Below, piece after piece: positions 38,064 through 46,664 of a stretch of DNA of 64,000 bases. Each line of letters opens with the position of its first letter. Position 1 is the first letter of the stretch. This DNA is from Hyphomicrobiales bacterium. GTDB taxonomy: Bacteria; Pseudomonadota; Alphaproteobacteria; Rhizobiales; Beijerinckiaceae. Made by a program: the position numbers and the translations under genes. The notes beneath the pieces were generated by a model. The model had not been told where the DNA came from. It did not search any database and saw nothing but the letters and a program-made list of their open reading frames with translations. The stretch covers positions 1-64,000 of the forward strand of contig CANGQA010000003.1 of assembly GCA_947455995.1 (NCBI GenBank), given 5' to 3'.

Positions 38064-38334
38064 CAAGCCTTTTCTGGTGACTGATATGGAAAGTGCAGCA
38101 TGATCCAACCGGCACAAGCCGATCAAACAGACCAACGAAAATGGCTGCTCCAACTTGGGTGGTCAAGCATAATACCAAGCCTCTCCACCAATGGACAAGC
38201 ATCAATCGGCTGACAGAGAACAAGATACCGTTCTCGGGCCGACCGACAGCAAACAGCTATGGCGCAAAACAGGATTGCGCATTAAAAATTTCAATGCCCC
38301 GATAGGGGCAGAGACAATTGTCTATATCAATATT

Positions 38335-38949
38335 TTAATGGGATGCTGGCGGCTGCAAACCATCGACAGGCCGCACCTCTGCCACCATCAGGCCTTTCGA
38401 GCCATAGCCATAGCGCACCAGAACCTCTTGGCCAGGCTTCAATTCGGCAAATCCGAAACGGCGCAATATTTCCATATGCACGAAAATATCCGGATAGCCT
38501 TCTCCAGCATGCACGAAGCCAAAGCCACGCAAGCGGTTGAACCATTTCACAACCATGCGTTCCAGCCCGCTGATCGGCACCACAGTGGCATGCGTCCGGG
38601 GCATCGGCATTTGTGAGGGGTGCAAGGCGGTAGACGTGTCTAATGCAATCACCCGCACCACCTGCCAACCACGTTTGGATTTCACCGCTTCGCAGGTAAT
38701 TTTAGCCCCTTCAAAAGTGGTTTCGAACCCATCCTTGCGCAAACAACTGATATGCACGAGAACGTCCTCACCACCTTGATCAGGAACAATAAAGCCGAAG
38801 CCTTTGGTCACATCGAACCATTTGATGGTTCCAACAACTTCAACCGTTACAGGCATCCCGCCCATGTCGGCAAAGCCAGCATATTGCTTGAAATTCTCAG
38901 CCGTTGCTGACTGCGCGACGTATAAGATATCCCTAACTTCATCATTCAT
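38335..38949 (-). CDS. Protein with two cold-shock domains
   Basis: 204 residues. The first CSD (about 36-102) has TIKWFDVTKGFGFIVPDQGG and DVLVHISCL. The second (about 131-197) has MVVKWFNRLRGFGFVHAGEGY and DIFVHMEILRRFGF. Both keep RNP1 (GFGF) and RNP2 (VHI/VHM) aromatics used to bind single-stranded nucleic acid. Double-CSD proteins of ~190-200 aa are typical of alphaproteobacteria. The ~30 residue N-terminal part is extra; an inner ATG (MPVTVEVVGT) could also start. A long AT-rich upstream region may hold a regulated 5' leader. Confidence 0.9.
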   Translation of the reverse strand: MNDEVRDILYVAQSATAENFKQYAGFADMGGMPVTVEVVGTIKWFDVTKGFGFIVPDQGGEDVLVHISCLRKDGFETTFEGAKITCEAVKSKRGWQVVRVIALDTSTALHPSQMPMPRTHATVVPISGLERMVVKWFNRLRGFGFVHAGEGYPDIFVHMEILRRFGFAELKPGQEVLVRYGYGSKGLMVAEVRPVDGLQPPASH

Positions 38950-39610
38950 TGACCAATACCTACCACCTAATAAAACGCGTTAAATTAAAACCGACCGTTC
39001 AAACGCCTGGCGGCCAGACATAGCCGCGCATTACAAACTGAATTCACAAAGTACTCCGGTATCCCGAGCCCATAACCCGCCGACCAGCCCTCCCGGTTCC
39101 CGCAGAATTGGTGGCAACCGAGCAACAGAAACCAACCGGCCTACGCAAAAACATTTCCTACAGGCAACACCAACACCGCTTTGCCTGAAACAATATATGA
39201 ATCAAGACATTTTGCAATGAATAATAGAAATTTTACAATTTGGAAACAATATAACTTCTTTAAAAATTATATTTTTACAATTTAAATGCAAATTTTTACA
39301 ACCTATAATTATTTTGTAAAAAAAATAATATCAAAAGTTGTAAAATGAAAAATTTAAAATCATCAATTTATTTTTGATAAAAGACAACAATGCAATTTTT
39401 GGTTGTATTATTACAAATAGTTACTTATGCGAGTATTCTTTGTCGTGTTCAGCCAGAAAACACCCCCTGTCTGAAAGCCTTCCCGCCGCCCGATGCACCA
39501 TTTGATTCTGGGGATCGATTTTTGCCAGCAAGGACAATTGATAATTGACCTCTGCGCCAAACAAGGCAAATACAGGGGATCGACTGCCCGTAAAACTGGA
39601 ACGTTCTCCC
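38950..39610. promoter_or_regulatory. Long non-coding region: csp leader/promoter side and AT-rich TTTTACAA island
   Basis: No convincing gene lies in this 661-base gap between the divergent cold-shock gene and purU. The first ~230 bases have ordinary base composition and would be the 5' leader of the minus-strand cold-shock gene. From about 39190 to 39425 the sequence is strongly AT-rich, unlike all neighbouring DNA. It contains five copies of TTTTACAA or its complement (listed separately). The ~180 bases before purU return to normal composition. Confidence 0.5.
39231..39345. repeat. Five phased TTTTACAA/TTGTAAAA boxes
   Basis: TTTTACAA occurs at 39231-39238, 39273-39280 and 39294-39301. 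Its complement TTGTAAAA occurs at 39314-39321 and 39338-39345. Successive starts are 42, 21, 20 and 24 bases apart, close to whole helical turns. The first three and last two point in opposite directions, giving the array an overall dyad layout. Such an arrangement suggests cooperative binding by a protein on one face of the DNA. Its identity is unknown. Confidence 0.55.
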
Positions 39611-40486
39611 ATGACCCAGAGATTTATCCTGACCCTGTCCTGCCCCAATCGCCCCGGCATTGTCGCGGCTGTCTCAGGCCTGATTTTTGATGTCGGTTTC
39701 AATATTTTTGATGCCCACCAGTTCGATGATACCGAAACGGGCCGATTTTTCATGCGGGTCGGTTTCAATACAGTGGATCAGGATTCTGCCGGCAATGAGG
39801 CAGCCCTGCAGCGGTTTGAAAGCCAATTTGCCATCATCCGCCAGCAATTTGCGATGGATGCCACAGTGCAACCCGATGACCGTCCCCGCCGCGTGATGAT
39901 TTTAGCCTCGCAATCCGATCACTGCCTGTCGGATCTGCTCTATCGCCTGCGCATTGGCGAATTGCCAGTGACCATCAGCGCCATTGTATCCAACCACCCG
40001 CGCGAGACCTATGCGCATCTGGATTTCGGTGATATCCCTTTTCATTATCTGCCCGTGACCGCTGCCACCAAAGACGTGCAGGAGCAAGCTCTGCTCGATC
40101 TGGTCGACAGCACAAAAACCGATCTGGTGGTGCTGGCGCGTTATATGCAAATTCTCAGCGACAATCTTGCCACCGCCCTGTCGGGCCGCTGCATCAATAT
40201 CCACCATTCCTTCTTGCCCGGCTTCAAAGGCGCTCGCCCCTATCATCAGGCGCATCGGCGTGGGGTCAAGCTGATCGGGGCCACGGCCCATTATGTGACA
40301 GCAGATCTTGATGAAGGTCCGATTATCGAACAGGATGTCGAGCGTATCAGCCACAGCGATACGCCAGACGACCTGATACGCAAGGGCCGCGACATTGAAC
40401 GGCGCGTGCTGGCCCGCGCGGTCTTGTGGCATGTCCAGGGTCGCGTTTTACTCAATGGCAGCAAAACAGTTGTTTTTCCTGCCTAG
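39611..40486 (+). CDS. purU: Formyltetrahydrofolate deformylase
   Basis: 291 residues from the ATG at 39611. An N-terminal ACT domain (about 1-85, [23 protein letters not shown]) is followed by the formyltransferase-like catalytic domain. The active-site residues are readable in [21 protein letters not shown] (Asn and His) and [19 protein letters not shown] (Asp). PurU hydrolyses 10-formyl-THF to formate and THF, balancing one-carbon pools. Length and layout are normal. Confidence 0.93.
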   Translation: MTQRFILTLSCPNRPGIVAAVSGLIFDVGFNIFDAHQFDDTETGRFFMRVGFNTVDQDSAGNEAALQRFESQFAIIRQQFAMDATVQPDDRPRRVMILASQSDHCLSDLLYRLRIGELPVTISAIVSNHPRETYAHLDFGDIPFHYLPVTAATKDVQEQALLDLVDSTKTDLVVLARYMQILSDNLATALSGRCINIHHSFLPGFKGARPYHQAHRRGVKLIGATAHYVTADLDEGPIIEQDVERISHSDTPDDLIRKGRDIERRVLARAVLWHVQGRVLLNGSKTVVFPA

Positions 40487-40521
40487 CAGCCATCATCCGG
40501 TGGGGCGCGCTGGATTTCTGA

Positions 40522-41358
40522 TTACGCCCCATGCTGGCCTGAATTGGCGAAAAACAACTGCTTGCCGCCGATCTTGTATTGGCTGATGGCTGACTGCCCT
40601 TCATCACTGACCAGCCAATCAACAAAGATCTGACCGTCTTTGGCTTTGATATGCGGATGCTTGGCAGGATTGACCAGCATCACGCCATATTGGTTGAAAA
40701 GACGGGCATCACCCTCGACACTGATCTGCAATGTGCCTTTATTCTTGAACGAGAGCCAGGTGGCCCGGTCGGACAGCACATAGGCCTCCATTGCCATCGC
40801 GGTGTTGAGAGCAGCACCCATGCCCTGCCCTATTTCACGATACCAGTTCTGAGTATTTCCCTGCACCTTGGCGGGATCGATCCCGACAGCCTTCCACAAG
40901 GCCAGTTCGGCAGCATGGGTTCCGGAGCGATCGCCGCGTGACACAAAAGGTGTGCCCTGATGGGCAATGGTTTGCAAAGCCGAAGCAATATCTTTCATCC
41001 CGTTAATCCCTGCAGGATCGTTGGCCGGACCGATCAGCACGAAATCATTATACATCACCGCATAGCGTTTCAGACCAAAGCCTTCTTCAACAAATTTTTG
41101 CTCTTGGGCTTTGGCATGGACAAACACCACATCTGCATCACCGCGGCGGGCGGTATCGAGTGCCTGCCCCGTGCCCTGCGCGACCACACGCACCTGAATG
41201 CCGGTTTTTTGGGTAAACAGCGGCAATAGATGGTCAAAAAGACCGGAATCCTGCGTCGAGGTGGTAGAAGCCACCGTAATAAACCGCTCCTGAGCCTGCA
41301 CAGGAGCGCCTGTGAGCAGACCAATCAAAGCAATCAGGACACCACACCAGTTCAACAT
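40522..41358 (-). CDS. tupA: Tungstate ABC transporter substrate-binding protein
   Basis: 278 residues from the ATG at 41358. A Sec signal peptide covers residues 1-22. The mature start ERFITVASTTSTQDSGLFDHLLPLF carries the TTSTQDSG motif of TupA proteins. VVAQGTGQALDTARRGDADVVFVHA and VSRGDRSGTHAAELALW complete the oxyanion-binding pattern. It is the last gene in tupB - tupC - tupA. Tungstate or molybdate uptake would serve enzymes such as the molybdenum hydroxylase at 21465. Confidence 0.9.
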   Translation of the reverse strand: MLNWCGVLIALIGLLTGAPVQAQERFITVASTTSTQDSGLFDHLLPLFTQKTGIQVRVVAQGTGQALDTARRGDADVVFVHAKAQEQKFVEEGFGLKRYAVMYNDFVLIGPANDPAGINGMKDIASALQTIAHQGTPFVSRGDRSGTHAAELALWKAVGIDPAKVQGNTQNWYREIGQGMGAALNTAMAMEAYVLSDRATWLSFKNKGTLQISVEGDARLFNQYGVMLVNPAKHPHIKAKDGQIFVDWLVSDEGQSAISQYKIGGKQLFFANSGQHGA

Positions 41359-41380
41359 GCGCTTTCCCCTCCAAAAGTGA

Positions 41381-42106
41381 TCACCAAACCAGATCCCCTG
41401 CGATAAAAGCACGGGCCTGCGCGGTTTGCGGATCGTTGAAAAACTGTTGCGCCTCGCTGGCTTCAACCAAGGAGCCTGAAGCCAGAAACAGCACATCGTC
41501 GGCCAAACGGCGGGCCTGACCCAAATCATGGGTGCTCATCATAAGCGTAACACCCTCGGCATGTAAATCCGTGAGCATCGCCTCGATCAAACGGGTAGCG
41601 GAGGGATCGAGTGCTGCGGTCGGTTCGTCGAGGAATAACAGATCGGGCCGCAAAGCCCATGCGCGTGCAATGGCCAGCCTTTGCTGCTCACCGCCCGACA
41701 GCAACCGCGCTGGACGCTCGGCCAGACCCATCAAGCCGAACCGGTTCAAGGCTTCCACGGCGCGGCCATGGAGTTGCGCCGGAGGCACAGCAATCGCAGC
41801 CAAGGCATGGGTCACGTTGTCGAGCACTGAACGGCGCAACATCACCGGGGTCTGAAAGACCATCGCATGCGCACGCCGCCCAGCCGGATGCAGGTCATTG
41901 CGGTGCACCTGCCCGGCGTTGGGTTGCAAAAGACCATGACAAAGCCGCAACAACAATGATTTGCCAGCCCCGTTAGGTCCCAACACAACCAAACGCCGCC
42001 CGGACGTGACCTGAAAACTCATAGGATAGATCAATTGGACCCCGCCAATGCTAAAACTCATGTCAGACACCGACAAAGCAACAGCGCGGACTTGATTATC
42101 CGGCAT
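41381..42106 (-). CDS. tupC: Tungstate ABC transporter ATP-binding protein
   Basis: 241 residues. Walker A is LGPNGAGKSLLL, the signature LLSGGEQQRLAIARAWAL, Walker B LLFLDEPTAALDP, and the switch His is in STHDLGQA. It overlaps tupB by 11 bases and is followed by tupA after 22 bases. The assignment to tungstate rests on the TupA partner. Confidence 0.88.
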   Translation of the reverse strand: MPDNQVRAVALSVSDMSFSIGGVQLIYPMSFQVTSGRRLVVLGPNGAGKSLLLRLCHGLLQPNAGQVHRNDLHPAGRRAHAMVFQTPVMLRRSVLDNVTHALAAIAVPPAQLHGRAVEALNRFGLMGLAERPARLLSGGEQQRLAIARAWALRPDLLFLDEPTAALDPSATRLIEAMLTDLHAEGVTLMMSTHDLGQARRLADDVLFLASGSLVEASEAQQFFNDPQTAQARAFIAGDLVW

Positions 42107-42800
42107 GGCGAACCCCTATCCTGCTCATACCGAAGGCCAGCGCATTCACGACCAAGGTAATACCGACCAGAATAATCCCCAGACCCAATGCAAGAGCCAG
42201 ATCCCCTTTACTGGTTTCCAATGCAATGGCCGTCGTCATCATGCGGGTGACGCCTGCGATATTACCGCCAACGATCAGGACCGCCCCTACTTCGGCCGTC
42301 GCACGGCCAAAGCCCGCCAACAAGGCTGTGGCAAGTGAAAAGCGGGCATCCCAGAGCAATGTTAGGATCGCCTGTTTCGGTCCCATCCCGATGGATTGGA
42401 GATATTCGCGATAGCTGGCCCACAGATCTTCGATGGTCTGGCGGGTCAAGGCAATGACAATTGGCAGGACCAGCGAGGCCTGCGCAATGATCATTGCAGA
42501 AGGGGTGAACAACAGACCGAAACCGCCCAGCGGGCCTGAGCGCGACAACAGCAGAAAAAACGTCAGCCCCACAACAACGGGCGGCAGTCCCATCAGTGCA
42601 TTGATGGCCACAATGACCGCTAAACGGCCGCGAAAACGTGAAACCGCCAGCAAAGCACCCAATGGCAAGCCGATCAGGGCAGCCAGACACACGGCTGTCA
42701 GAGTCACCCGCAAGGACAACTGCACAATGTTTACGAAAACAGGATCAAAATGCATGATCAGCGTCAACGCTGCCATAAGGGGGGAAGCATCATCCATCAT
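42096..42800 (-). CDS. tupB: Tungstate ABC transporter permease
   Basis: 234 residues with about five or six membrane helices. The coupling loop EYLQSIGMGPKQAILTLLWDARFSLATALLAGFGRATAEVGAVLIVGGNIAG contains the EAA-type motif of this permease family. It is the first gene of the tup operon. An in-frame second ATG follows immediately; either could be the start. Confidence 0.88.
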   Translation of the reverse strand: MMDDASPLMAALTLIMHFDPVFVNIVQLSLRVTLTAVCLAALIGLPLGALLAVSRFRGRLAVIVAINALMGLPPVVVGLTFFLLLSRSGPLGGFGLLFTPSAMIIAQASLVLPIVIALTRQTIEDLWASYREYLQSIGMGPKQAILTLLWDARFSLATALLAGFGRATAEVGAVLIVGGNIAGVTRMMTTAIALETSKGDLALALGLGIILVGITLVVNALAFGMSRIGVRHAG

Positions 42801-42846
42801 TGATCTGTCTTATGGTTTACAGGCAAGACAAACACTCTAAACACCC

Positions 42847-43461
42847 TCACCAAAGACTGGCTTTGGCGCGTTCCGGCCATTGACGGTCATAATCGGCACT
42901 GTCCGTCTGACCATCGCTCAAAGCTGACAGAATCTGGCCCGCGCTTGGCAGATGATCGGCTGCTGAATGATGATCGGGATTCCAGAGATCGGACCGGATA
43001 ATGGCGCGGGAGCATTGGAAATAAACCCTTTCAACCGTGACCACAATCACGCTACGCGGTGGCTTGCCTTCAACTGCAAACGACTGGCACAAATCCGGAT
43101 CGGCTGTCACAACAGCCCGACCATTGACCCGCAGGGTGGTGCCAGAACCAGGAATAAGAAATAAAAGCGCGACACGCGGATCCACCACGATATTACGCAA
43201 GGAATCGATCCGGTTGTTGCCTCGCCGATCGGGCATCATCATGGTCCGTTCGTCGACAATCCGCAGCAATTCTCCCGGCCTGTCACCGCGTGGCGAGCAA
43301 TCAAGCCCATCCGGTCCTACCGTTGCCAGACCCACAAACGGCGAGGCCTCGATCAACTTGCGGTAGACCGGGGCAAGGTGATCGGTTTCTTTGACCAGGG
43401 ACGCAGGAGATGGCGAGCCATAATGGGTTTCAAGCTCGGAAATGGTCTCGATTGGCTTCAT
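42847..43461 (-). CDS. PPOX-class FMN flavoprotein (MSMEG_1061-like)
   Basis: 204 residues from the ATG at 43461, preceded by AAAGGG; a GTG nine codons upstream lacks a site. The split-barrel flavin fold shows as FVGLATVGPDGLDCSPRGDRPG, MMMPDRRGNNRIDSLRNIVVDPRVALLFLIPG and TLRVNGRAVVT. Relatives bind FMN or F420 and reduce or oxidise small molecules. The substrate is unknown. It lies 46 bases upstream of tupB on the same strand and could be co-transcribed, although the link looks incidental. Confidence 0.82.
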   Translation of the reverse strand: MKPIETISELETHYGSPSPASLVKETDHLAPVYRKLIEASPFVGLATVGPDGLDCSPRGDRPGELLRIVDERTMMMPDRRGNNRIDSLRNIVVDPRVALLFLIPGSGTTLRVNGRAVVTADPDLCQSFAVEGKPPRSVIVVTVERVYFQCSRAIIRSDLWNPDHHSAADHLPSAGQILSALSDGQTDSADYDRQWPERAKASLW

Positions 43462-43492
43462 AGATGGCCCTTTATGTGACGAGGACACACGA

Positions 43493-44014
43493 TTACGCTT
43501 TAAAAGCAGAACGTAACTTACCCAACAAGGCTCTCAGCATAGCCATAGCCACCGCCAATAAAAAGGGCGAAACGATGAAAAGAATCAACGTATTCTGATT
43601 CATGAAAAGCCTGATTGATCGGGTGTTATTCTCAATCTTATCCAGCACCATCTGCCGGGTCCAATCCTTGGTCCAGACAATCTGCCACACCAGTTGTGGC
43701 GGGATCGCCTCACCCGATGGTTCGACGATGATTTCGGTGATGTGTCCGGTCTCAAGTCCTGTTTCCAGCACGGATAGAACGGGAGAAACCCGGTCGATGC
43801 ATTGCTGTTTTTTGGCTTCCTGCCACACAGAAATCAGCTTCTTGCGTTCTGCGGGGTTCAGGTACACCAGCAATGTATTATCAACATTCAACCGCACCAG
43901 TTTGAAACAGCTGGGCTGGTCGTAAATGCGCGATTGATAATAATAGCCCCCCCAAGCCCACAGGGCGATGGTGAGGATAAACCAGACGTGCAACCAGCCA
44001 ATTTTACGCAGCAT
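43493..44014 (-). CDS. Uncharacterised membrane protein with two TM segments
   Basis: 173 residues from the ATG at 44014. A hydrophobic segment near residues 8-25 (LHVWFILTIALWAWGGYYY) and one near 140-165 (LILFIVSPFLLAVAMAMLRALLGKL) bracket a periplasmic domain of about 110 residues with two Cys (PSCFKL, QQCIDRV). I recognise no family. The paired Cys could form a disulfide. It lies 31 bases upstream of the PPOX gene on the same strand. Confidence 0.6.
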   Translation of the reverse strand: MLRKIGWLHVWFILTIALWAWGGYYYQSRIYDQPSCFKLVRLNVDNTLLVYLNPAERKKLISVWQEAKKQQCIDRVSPVLSVLETGLETGHITEIIVEPSGEAIPPQLVWQIVWTKDWTRQMVLDKIENNTRSIRLFMNQNTLILFIVSPFLLAVAMAMLRALLGKLRSAFKA

Positions 44015-44154
44015 CACACACTGGACCCTTTTTCCGGTTCATCCCGTAAAAAAACGGTCTGTTGAAACCAAGACCTAACACAATTTATGATAGTATTCTA
44101 GGAACGAACCTTCCTGACAGAAATGAAGATGACAATTGGTTTGAGCGAGGCACC

Positions 44155-44604
44155 ATGCTGAAACACTATGCGCGCTTTGTGATCATCGCACTGTTTGGGT
44201 TGGCCTGTATGGGGCAGTCACGAGCGGAAACCGATTACCAGAATTTTCTGAAAGCCGCGTATTGCGTGGCAGTCATCGACATCACCACCAAAAATGCCGA
44301 GCAGGAATTACCCGTACTCAATCTTTACGATTTTTCACCACGTGGACAGGAAGCGCTCAAACTCAAGCGCAAGAGATATCTCAGCTATCTGAGCAACAAT
44401 TCCACACCTGAAGACAGGCAGCAGGCGCGATCGCGGGCCACAGCCGCTGAAAACGGGCAAATGGACCATCAAACCTGCCGGGATTATATGACCGGCTTTT
44501 GCAATGTGCTAAACCGCGATGCCGACCGCTTCCAGAGATGCGTGATGAAAAGGCAGGAATGTGTTCGTACACTCGAATGTTTTGAAATGCGGGCGCCCTT
44601 TTGA
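44155..44604 (+). CDS. Unknown exported Cys-rich protein
   Basis: 149 residues from the ATG at 44155 (GAGCGAGG upstream). A Sec signal peptide spans about 1-24 (MLKHYARFVIIALFGLACMGQSRAE). The mature part is helical and charged, with six Cys: one near the start (AAYCVAV), two in QTCRDYMTGFCNVL, and three near the end (FQRCVMKRQECVRTLECFEM). An even number of Cys in an exported protein suggests disulfides. No family is recognised. Its stop overlaps the next ATG (TGATG), so the two small genes are coupled. Confidence 0.65.
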   Translation: MLKHYARFVIIALFGLACMGQSRAETDYQNFLKAAYCVAVIDITTKNAEQELPVLNLYDFSPRGQEALKLKRKRYLSYLSNNSTPEDRQQARSRATAAENGQMDHQTCRDYMTGFCNVLNRDADRFQRCVMKRQECVRTLECFEMRAPF

Positions 44605-44882
44605 TGCGGATCACCGTTATTATAGCATTGCTGACAGTGCCTTTTAGCACTGTCGATACGATGGCCCAAACTGTCGAGCAACGCGCCCTCATTGGCCGGT
44701 TGCAGCAGGGAAATACACCATGCAACCCTGCGGCAATGGATCGCGCCTCTCAAGAGAACTGCAGCCGGCGCGCCGTTGCACGCGAGGTTGGCAAACAGCA
44801 GGGCTATTGCTGGACCGAACCAAGATCAGCCAGCAATAATGGACCGATCATGCGCTGTGATCCGACCAAACGGCAACCATGA
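44604..44882 (+). CDS. Small unknown exported protein
   Basis: 92 residues. A signal peptide covers about 1-22 (ITVIIALLTVPFSTVDTMAQ). The mature ~70 residues hold four Cys (TPCNPAA, ENCSRRA, GYCWTE, MRCDPT), probably two disulfides. It is translationally coupled to the preceding exported Cys-rich protein, so the pair may act together in the periplasm. No family recognised. Confidence 0.6.
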   Translation: MRITVIIALLTVPFSTVDTMAQTVEQRALIGRLQQGNTPCNPAAMDRASQENCSRRAVAREVGKQQGYCWTEPRSASNNGPIMRCDPTKRQP

Positions 44883-44888
44883 ACAGGC

Positions 44889-45263
44889 TTATTCGGCTTT
44901 AATGTCATAGGTCAGGGTAGAACAGCCTTCGCCAGCAGCGAGCTTGGTGCAAACTTTGAATACAATGGTTTCTTGTCCTGCCCACCCTTTTGCACGCTCA
45001 TATTTGAATTTTTTCTTCGGAACGAACGTTAAACTGCCATTGAGTGGTTTGGTCACAATTTCCCAGCGGTCGATCGTCAGATTCTCGAGATGATCGTATG
45101 AAAAATCACAAAATCTGTTCTGTTTTTCCATCAAAACCTTGATGGTCCGCGCATCATTTTTTGCGGGATTGAATTCAACGGTCTCTTTAACCACACATTC
45201 TGCCAATACCGCCTGAGAGAGGCCCATCAAGGCCACAGCGGCCAGCACATAACGACGAAACAT
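44889..45263 (-). CDS. Unknown exported protein
   Basis: 124 residues from the ATG at 45263, preceded by AAAGGAT. A signal peptide spans about 1-21 (MFRRYVLAAVALMGLSQAVLA). The mature domain is predicted mostly beta (TIKVLMEKQNRFCDFSYDH, LNGSLTFVPKKKFKYE, ETIVFKVCTKLAAGEGCSTLTYDI), like a small Ig-like or beta-sandwich module, with four Cys. The function is unknown. It converges on the small exported gene at 44604, with 6 bases between stops. Confidence 0.6.
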   Translation of the reverse strand: MFRRYVLAAVALMGLSQAVLAECVVKETVEFNPAKNDARTIKVLMEKQNRFCDFSYDHLENLTIDRWEIVTKPLNGSLTFVPKKKFKYERAKGWAGQETIVFKVCTKLAAGEGCSTLTYDIKAE

Positions 45264-45368
45264 CACAAAAATCCTTTTTACAACGCGATTATAGCCCTCT
45301 GATACCATGCAAGCCACTCAAACCCAATCCTCATTTCGAGGGGGAGCGGCAGAACCCTGCAATAAATC

Positions 45369-46610
45369 TCAACGCTTGTTGACTTGGGCCTGGGTAAATC
45401 CGGCTTTGCCTGCATAGGATTTTACAATGGCTTCGCGCCGCGTGTAGGACAAGACCCGTTCGACATCATCAAAGCCGTTGGGTGCCAGCGCCTCTACGGC
45501 ATCGATCACCCGTTCAGGACCACCAAGACGGTTGAGCGTGCTGATTTCAGCGGTTTTGGGAAGGCGATCGGCCTCGTAAACGGCCAATCCATGCCGTGGA
45601 TGCTCGGCCTGCGCCAGTGCATCAGCCAGCGATCGGGCATCGAGGATGGCCTGACTGGCTCCATTGGAACCGACAGGATACATCGGATGGGCCGCATCGC
45701 CGAGCAGGGTCACCCGCCCGTGGGTCCATCGCGGCAGAGGATCACGATCGCACATCGGATATTCCCAAAAAGCCGATGTTTGTTTGATCATCGAAATCAC
45801 ATCGACGCCAGGGACGCTAAAGCGGCGGGCGAAAGGCAAAACATCCTCGAAGCGGCCATTGCGCGACCAGGTTTCGCGCTGCGGCGGCTTGGAAGGATCG
45901 CCAATACGGACATTCACCACCCAATTTGTCAGTCGCGTATCGGGCGTTTTGCCCTCCGCAATTGGATAGAGGACCAATTTCGCCTGCATACCGCCCGCAA
46001 TGATCATGCTGTCGCCATCAAGAAAACGGGGCCAGTCAATCGCACCGCGCCACATCTTGATGCCGTTCCAGGATGGAGAGCCCTGATCGGGGAAAAAGTG
46101 CTCGCGCACCAGCGAATGGATACCGTCAGCGCCGATCAGTACATCGCCGCGCAAGGATTCTCCCTGCTCACCCCATCGGGAATCTGCAAAATGGGCTGTT
46201 ACCCCCCCTTCATCCTCGATAAAGCCGAGCAGACGGCGGCCTGTTCGCACCGCATCTGTGCCGAGCCGCTCCACCACGGCATCATAAAGCAGCTTTTGTA
46301 ACCGGCCACGATGGATCGAAAATTGCGGAACTTTGAAACCCGCGTGGATACCGCGCGGTTCGCGCCACACCGTCTGCCCGAAGCGGTTCATGTAAACCAG
46401 TTCATGCGTACGGATGGCCACGGAATCAAGCACAGGCAGGAGACCCAGCTCCGCCAATTCGGCAATGGCATGCGGCAAGGTGTTGATACCGACGCCAACC
46501 TCGCGCACTTCCGAAGCCTGCTCGAAAACAGTCGCCCTGATACCGCGCTTATGGAGCATCAAAGCAGCTGTCAAACCGCCAATTCCGCCACCAATGATAA
46601 TTGCCTTCAT
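45369..46610 (-). CDS. FAD-dependent aromatic-ring monooxygenase-like oxidoreductase
   Basis: 413 residues. The FAD-binding start is IIIGGGIGGLTAALMLHKRGIRATVFEQA, the mid motif GDVLIGADGIHSLVREHF (the DG motif), and the second FAD motif GDAAHPMYPVGSNGASQAILDARSLADAL. This is the group A flavoprotein hydroxylase fold (salicylate hydroxylase, PhzS and relatives), using NAD(P)H and O2. It is last in an operon with an ABC importer (46665-50525), which suggests that the imported compound, not necessarily iron, is its substrate. The exact substrate is open. Confidence 0.85.
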   Translation of the reverse strand: MKAIIIGGGIGGLTAALMLHKRGIRATVFEQASEVREVGVGINTLPHAIAELAELGLLPVLDSVAIRTHELVYMNRFGQTVWREPRGIHAGFKVPQFSIHRGRLQKLLYDAVVERLGTDAVRTGRRLLGFIEDEGGVTAHFADSRWGEQGESLRGDVLIGADGIHSLVREHFFPDQGSPSWNGIKMWRGAIDWPRFLDGDSMIIAGGMQAKLVLYPIAEGKTPDTRLTNWVVNVRIGDPSKPPQRETWSRNGRFEDVLPFARRFSVPGVDVISMIKQTSAFWEYPMCDRDPLPRWTHGRVTLLGDAAHPMYPVGSNGASQAILDARSLADALAQAEHPRHGLAVYEADRLPKTAEISTLNRLGGPERVIDAVEALAPNGFDDVERVLSYTRREAIVKSYAGKAGFTQAQVNKR

Positions 46611-46664
46611 GCCTACGCCATTCCCGCTTCATGCCTCGCCCTCCAAAAAACCGCGGGGGGAGGG

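Noticed and set aside
38950-39610. CRISPR array or tRNA in the long AT-rich gap
   Set aside because: The repeats are only 8 bases with irregular units between them and no spacer/repeat structure, and no cloverleaf sequence is visible.
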